Positions 1 to 7,246 of a stretch of 64,000 nucleotides of DNA are shown one piece after another. Below the pieces are notes generated by a model. That model saw only the letters and a list, made by a program, of their open reading frames with translations, did not search any database and was not told the origin of the DNA. The stretch comes from Pseudomonas gingeri (GTDB lineage Bacteria; Pseudomonadota; Gammaproteobacteria; Pseudomonadales; Pseudomonadaceae): the NCBI RefSeq assembly GCF_013385635.1, contig NZ_JACAPR010000005.1, positions 43,144 through 107,143 of the forward strand, read 5' to 3'. The translations under genes were made by a program, and so were the position numbers. Positions within the stretch are counted from its first letter, which is position 1. Each line of letters opens with the position of its first letter.

Positions 1-1898
1 CCGCTGATACCACGCAGGTGCTGGAACATCTGGCCGAGGGGCTTGATCACGGTCTGCAGCTCGCCCAGCAACTGGTCGACGATCAGTCCCGCCTGCTGCC
101 GGCCCTGGCTGACCACGACGATGTTGCGGCGCCGGGCGCTGCTTGGCGTCAGGCCGAAATGCCGGTCGAGGGCGATGCAGGGCAAGGGCTTGCCGCGCAG
201 GTTGAGATAACCCTGGCCCTGGCTCAGCCATTCCGGGCCGGCCTCCATGCATTCGGTGACCATGTCCAGCGGGATGACGAAATTGTCCTGGCCGACGCCG
301 ACCTGGAAGCCGTCGATGATCGCCAGGGTCAGTGGTAGGCGGATGCGGAAAGTGCAGCCCTGGCCGGCTACCGAGTCGATCTCGATCATTCCGCGCAACT
401 GGTCGATGGCGCTGCGCACCACATCCATGCCGACACCGCGGCCGGAGAGGTTGGAGACCTGTTCGGCGGTGGAGAATCCGGCTTCGAAAATCAGCAGGTG
501 GATATCCGCATCGCCGAGCTGCGCGTCCGGATCCACCAGGCCCTTGTCGATGGCCTTGGCGAGGATCCGTGCGGTGTTCAGGCCACGGCCGTCGTCGCTG
601 ACTTCAAGGACGATCATGCCGGAATCGTGGTAGGCATTGAGGCGCAGGTTGCCCTCGGCCGGCTTGCCGACGGCGAGGCGTTCGGCGGCCGATTCGATGC
701 CGTGGTCGATGGCATTGCGCACCAGGTGGGTCAGCGGGTCGGCGATCTTGTCGATCACCGATTTGTCCAGTTCGGTCTCGCCGCCGACCAGGCTCAGCTG
801 GATATTCTTGTCCAGCTCCTGGCTGACGTCGCGGACCACCCGATGGAAGCGATTGAAGGTCTCGCCGACTTCCACCATGCGCAGTTTCAACGCCGCTTCG
901 CGGATCTGCTCGACGTGCTGGTGCACCGCCTGGGTGGTTTCCATGCAACCGCTGTCGGCGCTGCGCCGCGCCTGCATCTGGGCCCCGGCGGTGCTGATCA
1001 CCAGTTCGCCGACCAGGTTGATCAGCTCGTCGAGCTTGTGCGCGGCGACCTTGACCATGGTCGTGTCGAGGGCGCGGCGGTCACGGCTGGCCGTGGTTTT
1101 TGCCGCAGGCGTATCGAGGGCTGGCGGCAGCCCGGCGACGGGCAGGAGCGCTGCCGTGGCGGGCGGTTCGGGAGGCGTGAGCTGGAGGTTGCAGAAGTCC
1201 TGGATAAACTCGAAGACCTCTTCGATTTCCGTTTGGCTGGCCGCGGTCAGCAACTGGAATTCAAAGCCCAGGTGACAGGTTTCCGGATCCAGCTGATCGA
1301 GGGTCGGCAGGGCCTCGCTGCGGGTCCGCAGGGCGATGATTTCGCCCAGCCGCTTGAGGTAGCGCAGGAAGGCCGCGGGGTCGAAACCGTTGCGAAACAG
1401 CTCTTCGGAGAAGCTGATGGAGACCTGCCAGGTGACCGGGGCCGCCGACACCGGGAGCTCATCTTGCGCCTGAGCCGGCGCCGATTCCTCGGGCTGCTGC
1501 CCCTGGGCTTCGAACAATGCCGCGAGCAGCGGTGCCTGGCGGGCTTCGTCGGCGTCGAGCAGACCGCTGTCGGGGTCGACGCGCTCGATCATCGCGCTCA
1601 GCTCGTCCATGCAGTTGAGCATCAGCGAGGTCAGTGCCGGGGTCAGCGCGCGCTGGCCGTCGCGCACCGACATCAGCAGGCTTTCCAGATGGTGGGTGAG
1701 GTTGACCAGTGGCGTCAGCGAGAAGATCCCGGCAGAGCCCTTGAGGGTATGCACGGCGCGGAACAGGCTGTTGACCGCATCCTGGTCGGCGGGGCTGGTT
1801 TCCAGGCGTAGCAGGCTGTCTTCGGCGTCCTTGAGCAGGTCGCGACCTTCGCTGAGAAACCCCAGCAACAGCTGGTTCCATTGTTCGCCACTGAGCAT
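1..1898 (-). CDS. cheA: Chemotaxis histidine kinase CheA (3' end cut by window)
   Basis: CheA autophosphorylates on its HPt histidine in response to chemoreceptors and passes the phosphate to CheY. The visible 632 residues start with an HPt domain (HTLKGSAG, His near residue 50), then a low-similarity linker, the dimerisation segment, the HATPase core (VRNAIDHG N box, DDGRG G1 box, GRGVGMDVV G2 box) and the start of the CheW-like regulatory domain. The C-terminus lies beyond position 1. The ATG at 1898 sits 4 bases after the STAS gene stop, so it is the last visible gene of the MCP-CheY-STAS-CheA operon. Identity is firm; which chemotaxis pathway it serves is not decided by the sequence. Confidence 0.95.
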   Translation of the reverse strand, partial: MLSGEQWNQLLLGFLSEGRDLLKDAEDSLLRLETSPADQDAVNSLFRAVHTLKGSAGIFSLTPLVNLTHHLESLLMSVRDGQRALTPALTSLMLNCMDELSAMIERVDPDSGLLDADEARQAPLLAALFEAQGQQPEESAPAQAQDELPVSAAPVTWQVSISFSEELFRNGFDPAAFLRYLKRLGEIIALRTRSEALPTLDQLDPETCHLGFEFQLLTAASQTEIEEVFEFIQDFCNLQLTPPEPPATAALLPVAGLPPALDTPAAKTTASRDRRALDTTMVKVAAHKLDELINLVGELVISTAGAQMQARRSADSGCMETTQAVHQHVEQIREAALKLRMVEVGETFNRFHRVVRDVSQELDKNIQLSLVGGETELDKSVIDKIADPLTHLVRNAIDHGIESAAERLAVGKPAEGNLRLNAYHDSGMIVLEVSDDGRGLNTARILAKAIDKGLVDPDAQLGDADIHLLIFEAGFSTAEQVSNLSGRGVGMDVVRSAIDQLRGMIEIDSVAGQGCTFRIRLPLTLAIIDGFQVGVGQDNFVIPLDMVTECMEAGPEWLSQGQGYLNLRGKPLPCIALDRHFGLTPSSARRRNIVVVSQGRQQAGLIVDQLLGELQTVIKPLGQMFQHLRGIS

Positions 1899-1901
1899 GG
1901 G

Positions 1902-2219
1902 TCAGTCCTCGGTCTGGACGGCGGGGTACAGGGATTCCAGGTTCAGGAGTGTCAGCAGTTCTTGCGCCGTGGCGGAAACCTGGCTCACGGTGGCGGGGTG
2001 ATCGATGGAAGACAGCGCCCGCTGGATCGCCAGGAGCAACTGGGCGCCGGCGCTGTCGAGCTCGCTCAGGCCGCTCAGGTCCAGCTGCCAGGGCCCCGGC
2101 GGCAGTGGCAACAGGCCGAGCAACTGTTCGCGGGCCATACTGACTTCGTAGAGGGTCAGGTCGCCCTTGAGGCGCAATTGCGCGGGCGTGCCATCGGCGG
2201 CGGGTGTCAGCGAGAACAT
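1902..2219 (-). CDS. STAS-domain protein of chemotaxis operon
   Basis: A 105-residue single STAS domain (anti-sigma-factor-antagonist fold). The segment LDLSGLSELDSAGAQLLLA matches the conserved STAS loop with its phosphorylatable Ser (DSAG). It lies between cheY and cheA with gaps of 7 and 3 bases, so it is translated in the same operon. Small STAS proteins occur in several Pseudomonas che clusters, where their role is poorly defined; a phospho-switch role is inference from the fold. The start at 2219 has a GGGGTGA-type ribosome binding site. Confidence 0.85.
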   Translation of the reverse strand: MFSLTPAADGTPAQLRLKGDLTLYEVSMAREQLLGLLPLPPGPWQLDLSGLSELDSAGAQLLLAIQRALSSIDHPATVSQVSATAQELLTLLNLESLYPAVQTED

Positions 2220-2226
2220 GGTGTGT

Positions 2227-2592
2227 TCACCCCAGGAGCTTTTCGACAGCCGCCAGCAGTTGCTGGGGCTGGAACGGCTTGACGATCCAGGCCTTGGCGC
2301 CGGCGGCCTGGCCCTCGGCTTTCTTCGACTGCTCGCTTTCCGTGGTGAGCATGATGATCGGCGTGAAGCGGTACTCGTTGCGTGCCTTGACCGCTTTCAC
2401 CAGCCCGATGCCGTCGAGGTTGGGCATGTTCACGTCGCTGATGATCAGGTTGATCTTCTGCCCGGTCAGCTTGGTCAGTGCGTCGCGGCCGTCGCAGGCT
2501 TCGATGACCTGGTGACCGGCGGCGGTCAGGCTCATCTTCACCAGTTGGCGCATCGACAGGGAGTCGTCGACGATCAGGATGGTCTTGGCCAT
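2227..2592 (-). CDS. cheY: CheY-type single-domain response regulator
   Basis: A 121-residue receiver domain with the acidic pair VDD near the N-terminus, the phospho-acceptor Asp53 in ISDVNMP, Thr in MLTTES and Lys in VKPF. No output domain is present, as expected for CheY, which is phosphorylated by CheA. I chose the ATG at 2592 (MAKTILIVDD) over a GTG/ATG a few codons upstream because AAGAG lies 8 bases before it and the length then matches CheY. It is preceded by the MCP gene (35-bp gap) and followed by the STAS gene. Confidence 0.9.
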   Translation of the reverse strand: MAKTILIVDDSLSMRQLVKMSLTAAGHQVIEACDGRDALTKLTGQKINLIISDVNMPNLDGIGLVKAVKARNEYRFTPIIMLTTESEQSKKAEGQAAGAKAWIVKPFQPQQLLAAVEKLLG

Positions 2593-2627
2593 GTTCATCA
2601 CTCTTGCAAAGGGAAAAGCGGAGGAAA

Positions 2628-3734
2628 CTAGAAGAAGGTCACGTCGCTGCTGGCCGCCGCCTGGGGCCGACCCTGTCGCTCTTCGTCGGTGGTGAAGCGC
2701 TGGCGCAGGCGTTCGAGCCAGGCGGGCGGGTCATTGAGGCTGGTGTCCTGGCGGGCGATGGCGTCGAGCAGGTGCGCGAGGTCGGCCTGGACATGGTCGA
2801 GCATCTGGTCGGTGCGGTCCTGGAACTGCAGGCTGACCATGATCGCCTGGATGTCGGCCTGGGTATCCCGGGCGTCCTGTTGCAGGGCGCGGGAGGCATC
2901 GGTCAGCTCGTTGAGGTTGTCCCCCAGGCGCGCCATGACCTGGGTCACCGAGCGATTGAGGAAGTCCAGGTTGGCCTGTTCGCTGGTGCCCAGTTCGGCG
3001 GCGGCGCCGATGGTGGTCTGGATCGCGTGGTTGATTTCGCCGACCTTGGCGTCCATGCCCTGGCCGGTTTCGGCGGACAGGGTGGAGAGCTTGCGTACCT
3101 CGTCGGCGACCACGGAAAAGCCCCGGCCGTATTCACCGGCGCGCGCCGCCTCGATGGCGGCGTTGAGCGCCAGCAGGTTGGTCTGGCTGGCGATTTCCTG
3201 CACGCGCTTGGCCATCTGCTGCAACTGGCTGGCGTAGTCGCCCAGGTGGCTGATGGTGTCGAGCAATTCGTGCTGGCGCTGGCTGCTGGTTTCGAAGGAT
3301 TGGGTCACTTCGTGCAGGCGGTCATTGGCATCGCGCAGGCTTTCGCCGACACCACCGCTGCCGAGGATGCTTTCGGAGTTGTGCAGGCCGCCTTCCAGGC
3401 GTGTGGCGATATTGGCGAAGCGCTGGAACAGCTCGCTGATATTGGCCTGCAGCAGTTCGCGGCTCTGGCCGATGCTGTCGCTCCAGCTCGGCGCGACGGC
3501 CGGCAACAGCACGTGCAGTTCGGCAACAGGAGCGGCGGTATCAGGGTGTGGCGTAAGGGTGGCGGTGACCGCGGCGTTCGGCGTTTTGGCGACACGCAGG
3601 GCGATAACGGCGACGGCAATGAGCGCGAGGCCGGCACCATTGAGGAGGGGGTGGGCGAGAAACAGCCCGACTGCACTTAGCGCGATCCCTAACCAGACTC
3701 CAAGATAGATCCGCATCTCCTGCTTCCATTGCAT
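2628..3734 (-). CDS. Methyl-accepting chemotaxis protein with C-terminal CheZ-like DxxxQ motif
   Basis: A 368-residue chemoreceptor with almost no sensory domain: two adjacent hydrophobic stretches (about residues 9-27 and 30-48) form a membrane hairpin, followed directly by cytoplasmic helices. The conserved signalling tip is at about residues 181-215 ([20 protein letters not shown], then [14 protein letters not shown]). Near the C-terminus, FQDRTDQ (Asp306, Gln310) resembles the DxxxQ phosphatase motif of CheZ. It is the first gene of the che operon. Lack of a periplasmic domain suggests sensing of membrane or internal state, which is inference. The start codon is uncertain because no clear ribosome binding site precedes 3734. 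Confidence 0.88.
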   Translation of the reverse strand: MQWKQEMRIYLGVWLGIALSAVGLFLAHPLLNGAGLALIAVAVIALRVAKTPNAAVTATLTPHPDTAAPVAELHVLLPAVAPSWSDSIGQSRELLQANISELFQRFANIATRLEGGLHNSESILGSGGVGESLRDANDRLHEVTQSFETSSQRQHELLDTISHLGDYASQLQQMAKRVQEIASQTNLLALNAAIEAARAGEYGRGFSVVADEVRKLSTLSAETGQGMDAKVGEINHAIQTTIGAAAELGTSEQANLDFLNRSVTQVMARLGDNLNELTDASRALQQDARDTQADIQAIMVSLQFQDRTDQMLDHVQADLAHLLDAIARQDTSLNDPPAWLERLRQRFTTDEERQGRPQAAASSDVTFF

Positions 3735-4077
3735 AGCTCAAGGTCGGCGGATCATATCGGTAGCATATTGATATCAGTATCGGGATAACCCTTAATCCGA
3801 CCGGCCGGGCGACTTGGGGTTTCGATAGGAGCATTAATTTTTAAACTGACCAATCGGTCAGATATTGCAACCATCATCCAGTAACGGCTTAGCCTCCTGG
3901 GATAATGGCTAAAAGGCTCTAACGTGAGCCTTCTAGGAAATTGCCTTAAGGCATCGGCAAGCGAGAGATGTAATGGAATGTAACGAATTCCCCGTGACCA
4001 CGCATCGCGGGAGGGGACGGATTAAGTGTAACGCTTACACGCACAGCGGCCCTCGGGGGAGAGCCGCTGTCGATAGA
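3735..4077. other. Intergenic region with two small palindromes
   Basis: No gene seen. It carries the promoter side of the chemotaxis operon. Two inverted repeats stand out: CTGACCAATCGGTCAG at 3846-3861 (TetR-operator-like, imperfect) and GTGTAACGCTTACAC at 4026-4040 (perfect arms). An 8-bp GC-rich stem (4043-4050 with 4063-4070) lies just past the stop of the 24-residue gene at 4078 and may end that transcript, although it has no T tract. Confidence 0.4.
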
Positions 4078-4152
4078 TCAATGCACGAACAGCGCGATCA
4101 GGATAATGATCGGGATCGGCACACCCAGAAAGAACAGGAGTAGTGAGCGCAT
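4078..4152 (-). CDS. Small membrane peptide (24 aa)
   Basis: A very short gene encoding a 24-residue peptide that is nearly all hydrophobic (MRSLLLFFLGVP, then an Ile/Leu-rich helix ending FVH), consistent with a single membrane-spanning helix. A strong ribosome binding site (GAGGAG, 7 bases upstream) precedes the ATG at 4152. It begins 16 bases after the stop of the 302-residue membrane protein gene and shares its orientation, so it is probably the second gene of that operon. Function unknown. The good ribosome binding site and coherent hydrophobic composition are the reasons to call it. Confidence 0.6.
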   Translation of the reverse strand: MRSLLLFFLGVPIPIIILIALFVH

Positions 4153-4168
4153 GTTGATTCTCCTCGGT

Positions 4169-5077
4169 TTAACGCAGGGTTACGGCTTCGGTGCGGTATT
4201 CGCCGGCTTTCAGGTACGTCACGCCGTCACGCTGGCGACCGCCGAACGTGGCGGCCAGGCTGGCGAAGAACGCACCGATCAGCAGCGCGATAAACATCCA
4301 CAGGGTTGACCAGGCGGCGGCTTTGGCGGCCCGCTCGGCAGCCTGCCGGGCATCGTCGACCGCCTGGCGGGCCTGCCCGTAGACCTGGTCCACGCGCGCT
4401 TCGGCCTGGGCCTGGCTGAGGTTGGTCCGCTGGCTCACCAGTTGTGCCAGATAGGCACGGTCGTCAGTGCTCAATTGGCCGTTGCCCAGGCTGCGCACGA
4501 AAATCCGCGTGACCACGGCGTGGGCCGCGTCTTCACTGACCGCAACCGGACGGTTATCGCGAAACAGCAGGTCGATGAAGTAGTCAGTGCCGCTGCCGCT
4601 GTTCTGCGCGATGGTTCCGGCGAGGCTGCTGGTGGCTCCGGAGGCGGCTGTCGCCCCCGCCTTGACGCCGCTGCCAAGCATACCGCTGACGGAGCCGGCG
4701 ACCACCGTGACGGTCAGCAGGGTCGCCACGGCCCAGGCCAGAAAGCCATGGGCGGTGTCACGGAAGTAGACTTCATCACTGTGCATGCGGGTCCATTTCA
4801 CCCGCAGGCGCCCGGCGAGATAACCGCCCATGCCCGAGGCGAGGATTTGCGTCACGGCCAGCCAGACGATCGCCGAGACGCCAAGTCCCTTGGCGCTGAC
4901 ACCTTCGCCCGACCACGGCGAAACGGCGGAAAAGCCCAGTCCGGCACCGAGCATGAGCAGCAGGAGAGACAGCGCGGCCGCGGCGGCGGCGCCGGCGAAG
5001 ATCGCCGCCCAGGAAACTCCTGAGTGATTCGACGAATCGTGCACCGCGCCAGGGTAGGTTTCGGCGTTCCCGATCAT
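4169..5077 (-). CDS. Four-helix integral membrane protein of unknown function
   Basis: A 302-residue protein with four apparent hydrophobic segments: about residues 23-50, 66-90, 111-135 and a final one near 258-275. Helices two and three are followed by Gly/Ala-rich stretches, and an Ala-rich amphipathic region (about 225-255, DDARQAAERAAKAAAW) may be a coiled coil. No catalytic motif is visible. Similar Pseudomonas proteins are annotated as hypothetical membrane proteins. It is followed by the 24-residue membrane peptide in the same orientation. GGAG lies about 10 bases before the ATG at 5077. Confidence 0.7.
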   Translation of the reverse strand: MIGNAETYPGAVHDSSNHSGVSWAAIFAGAAAAAALSLLLLMLGAGLGFSAVSPWSGEGVSAKGLGVSAIVWLAVTQILASGMGGYLAGRLRVKWTRMHSDEVYFRDTAHGFLAWAVATLLTVTVVAGSVSGMLGSGVKAGATAASGATSSLAGTIAQNSGSGTDYFIDLLFRDNRPVAVSEDAAHAVVTRIFVRSLGNGQLSTDDRAYLAQLVSQRTNLSQAQAEARVDQVYGQARQAVDDARQAAERAAKAAAWSTLWMFIALLIGAFFASLAATFGGRQRDGVTYLKAGEYRTEAVTLR

Positions 5078-5303
5078 TGTTGTTGTGCTCCATAAGTGAG
5101 AGAGGTGCAGCCTTCACTCAGGAGATAGCAGCGGACGTGCCAAGCCTCTGATTGTTGAATAATCAGTGATTTCAACGACTTGAAATCATGGCTTGGTCTG
5201 AGGCCCATGCAATCTGCATGGTCGACACGCTGGACGACGGGTTTTATGCACTGGGGAACGCAAAGCACCACATAACCTGCAGGAGCCCGGCTCCTACAGG
5301 TCC

Positions 5304-5411
5304 GATCGTTCCCACGCTCCGCGTGGTAACGCCGCTATGGACGCTCTGCGTCCGCTTCTGTGACGCAGAGCGTCACGGGCTGCATGCCCACGCTGGAGCG
5401 TGGGAACGATC
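5304..5411. repeat. 108-bp palindromic intergenic repeat, copy 1
   Basis: Begins GATCGTTCCCACGCTCC and ends with the reverse complement GGGAACGATC; an inner pair (GACGCTCTGCGTC and GTGACGC...GCGTCAC) gives further stems. Two further copies lie at 14241-14348 and 26818-26945. A REP-like segment (GAGCCCGGCTCC) abuts it at 5280-5300. It sits between two genes, like the short interspersed repeat families known from P. fluorescens genomes. Confidence 0.85.
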
Positions 5412-5485
5412 ACTGTGCGGAAGATCGGCTTTTGGAGCCCGGCTTGCCCGCGAAGCCGTTGCGGCTGCACGGGCCTTCTGGCGAC

Positions 5486-5956
5486 TCAGTCGCGCCAGTG
5501 GCGACCGTGCTTGCGATGGCCATAAGCGTGACCACGGCCACGGTGGTCGCCGCGATAGTCGCGACGGTCATCCCGGTAACGGCGATCTTCACGGTCGCTG
5601 GAGTTGCCCATGTAGTTGCCCAGTGCACCGCCGGCGCCACCACCGGCTGCGGCGCCGATCAGGCTGCCGGTGCTGCCGCCCATGCTGCGGCCGACCACGT
5701 TGCCGCCGGCAGCGCCCAGGGCCCCACCGATGGCGGCTTCGCCACGGCTGCGGCGGTCGGCACCCACCGCACTACCGCCCGCGCCACCGAGGGCCGCGCC
5801 GATGGTCGAACCGGTGTTACCGCCCAGCGACTGGCCGACGGCGGAGCCGAGCACGCCGCCCAATGCGCCACCAATACCGGCTTCGGTGGTACCGCCAGCC
5901 GACGCGAGGCCACTGGCCAGGCTCAGGGACAACAAGAGAATCGACGAGAACTTCAT
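5486..5956 (-). CDS. Glycine-zipper envelope protein
   Basis: A 156-residue exported protein. An N-terminal signal peptide (about residues 1-20, cleavage near ASA-GG) is followed by long alternating Gly/Ala segments such as GIGGALGGVLGSAVG and GGAGGALGNYMG, which are glycine-zipper repeats found in outer-membrane or periplasmic proteins. The C-terminal 35 residues are highly charged (Arg, Asp, His), reminiscent of RcnB-like or metal-binding tails. Orthologues are common and unstudied in Pseudomonas. It is monocistronic and no regulator is adjacent. An envelope location is supported by the signal peptide; function is unknown. Confidence 0.75.
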   Translation of the reverse strand: MKFSSILLLSLSLASGLASAGGTTEAGIGGALGGVLGSAVGQSLGGNTGSTIGAALGGAGGSAVGADRRSRGEAAIGGALGAAGGNVVGRSMGGSTGSLIGAAAGGGAGGALGNYMGNSSDREDRRYRDDRRDYRGDHRGRGHAYGHRKHGRHWRD

Positions 5957-6163
5957 GTGAGAGGAGCCTCAAAGGGATGACGGCGCGATCCTGAGGCTTG
6001 TGACGCAGGCGTTACAATGCAAATCCGACGAATAGCACGGGTTGTATACAAAATCATAACTTACTGTTTTTACTGGGGAACTTAGTCGAAAAAAGACAGT
6101 CCTACATCACTTCAACCCTGCCGTTTCGCGCGTCCTGCGCATCGTCAACGCGCTTTTTCGACG

Positions 6164-7246
6164 CTAACGCCGACTCCAGAAAAGCGACTCGCTCCAGCGT
6201 TTTTCCATCCCGTAGAACTGCTTCCGGTTAACCAGGTAGGCGGCGTAGATCCGTGCCAGCAGATCGGCATAGGCCGGTAGCGCCTTGTCGTCGCCCTGCA
6301 GCGCGGCATGCACGGCCTGGGCACAGTGAATGCCGCAGTAAAGCGCGGTGGCGATACCTTGCGAGGACAGCGGGTCGAAGGACAGGGCGGCATCGCCGAC
6401 GGCCGCCCAGCGCTCGCCGTGGAACATGGAAAGCCGCCCACTGCCGGCGTCCATGCCGTGGACCGAGGTGCCGGGCAGGTAGCCGTGTTGCCGGCACAGG
6501 TCCGACAACAGGCGGGTCTGTTGCAGCCGTTGCCACAGGCCCTGGCTGTTCAGCAACTGCTGGCGATCGAGCAGGTCAAGGTCACTGAGGTAGGTCACCA
6601 GCCGTTCTCCCGAGGGCAGCAGCACGCTGTACCACCAGCCGTTCTCGACGGCTTCGACCAGGGTCCGGCCGTCCCGGTCGGTGCCCTGCTGACTGTGCAG
6701 CAACAGATAGAACGCCACCAGTCGATCATTTTCCAGGCGCTGCGCACCCTGTCGGCGGGCGAATACGGCGGGGCGGCCACTGGCGTCGATCAGCCAGCGG
6801 CTGTGGGCGAGATGTTCGCGGCCGTCGCGGGCCAGGCGCAGGCAGAACCCTTCCTCGTCGGGTGTTTGGCTCAAGCGCGTGGATTCGTGCAGCGCCACCC
6901 CGGCCTGGCGGGCGCTGGCGCGCAGGTGACGATCGAACGCGCCACGGTCCAGCTGGAAGCCCTGGCCGTGGGTATGGAAGATGAAGTCATCCGTGTGCGG
7001 CTCGTCCGAGCCCCACACAGAGACATTGCCGTAGCTGGGGCGATGCCCGGCGGCGAGAAAGCCGTCGAGCACCCCCAGGTCGGCGAGCAGCGAGCGGGCC
7101 GAAGGCGGAAAACCTTCGCCCACCCGGAAACGCCCGGCGGGCGCCGAATCGGCCAGCAGCACCCGCCAGCCCAGGCGCGCCAGGGTGATGGCGGTCGCCG
7201 AGCCGGCCGGACCGCCACCGACGATGGCGACGTCGTAGCGCTCCAT
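6164..7246 (-). CDS. LodB/GoxB-type FAD-dependent oxidoreductase (CTQ maturation)
   Basis: A 360-residue flavoprotein with an N-terminal Rossmann motif (IVGGGPAGSATA) and a second FAD-binding motif (AAVGDAALSFDPLSSQGI, about residues 280-297), the arrangement seen in flavin-dependent halogenase-like oxidoreductases. It starts immediately after the stop of a LodA-type oxidase gene, the arrangement known for lodA-lodB and goxA-goxB. In those pairs the flavoprotein is needed to form the cysteine tryptophylquinone cofactor in the partner. A maturation role is therefore inferred from family plus pairing; a halogenase role is unlikely in this context. Confidence 0.82.
   Translation of the reverse strand: MERYDVAIVGGGPAGSATAITLARLGWRVLLADSAPAGRFRVGEGFPPSARSLLADLGVLDGFLAAGHRPSYGNVSVWGSDEPHTDDFIFHTHGQGFQLDRGAFDRHLRASARQAGVALHESTRLSQTPDEEGFCLRLARDGREHLAHSRWLIDASGRPAVFARRQGAQRLENDRLVAFYLLLHSQQGTDRDGRTLVEAVENGWWYSVLLPSGERLVTYLSDLDLLDRQQLLNSQGLWQRLQQTRLLSDLCRQHGYLPGTSVHGMDAGSGRLSMFHGERWAAVGDAALSFDPLSSQGIATALYCGIHCAQAVHAALQGDDKALPAYADLLARIYAAYLVNRKQFYGMEKRWSESLFWSRR

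Noticed and set aside
498..1811. 437-codon plus-strand frame opposite cheA
   Set aside because: Antisense shadow of CheA; no recognisable domain.
3846..3861. TetR-type operator (CTGACCAATCGGTCAG)
   Set aside because: Imperfect and no TetR gene nearby; noted only within the intergenic description.
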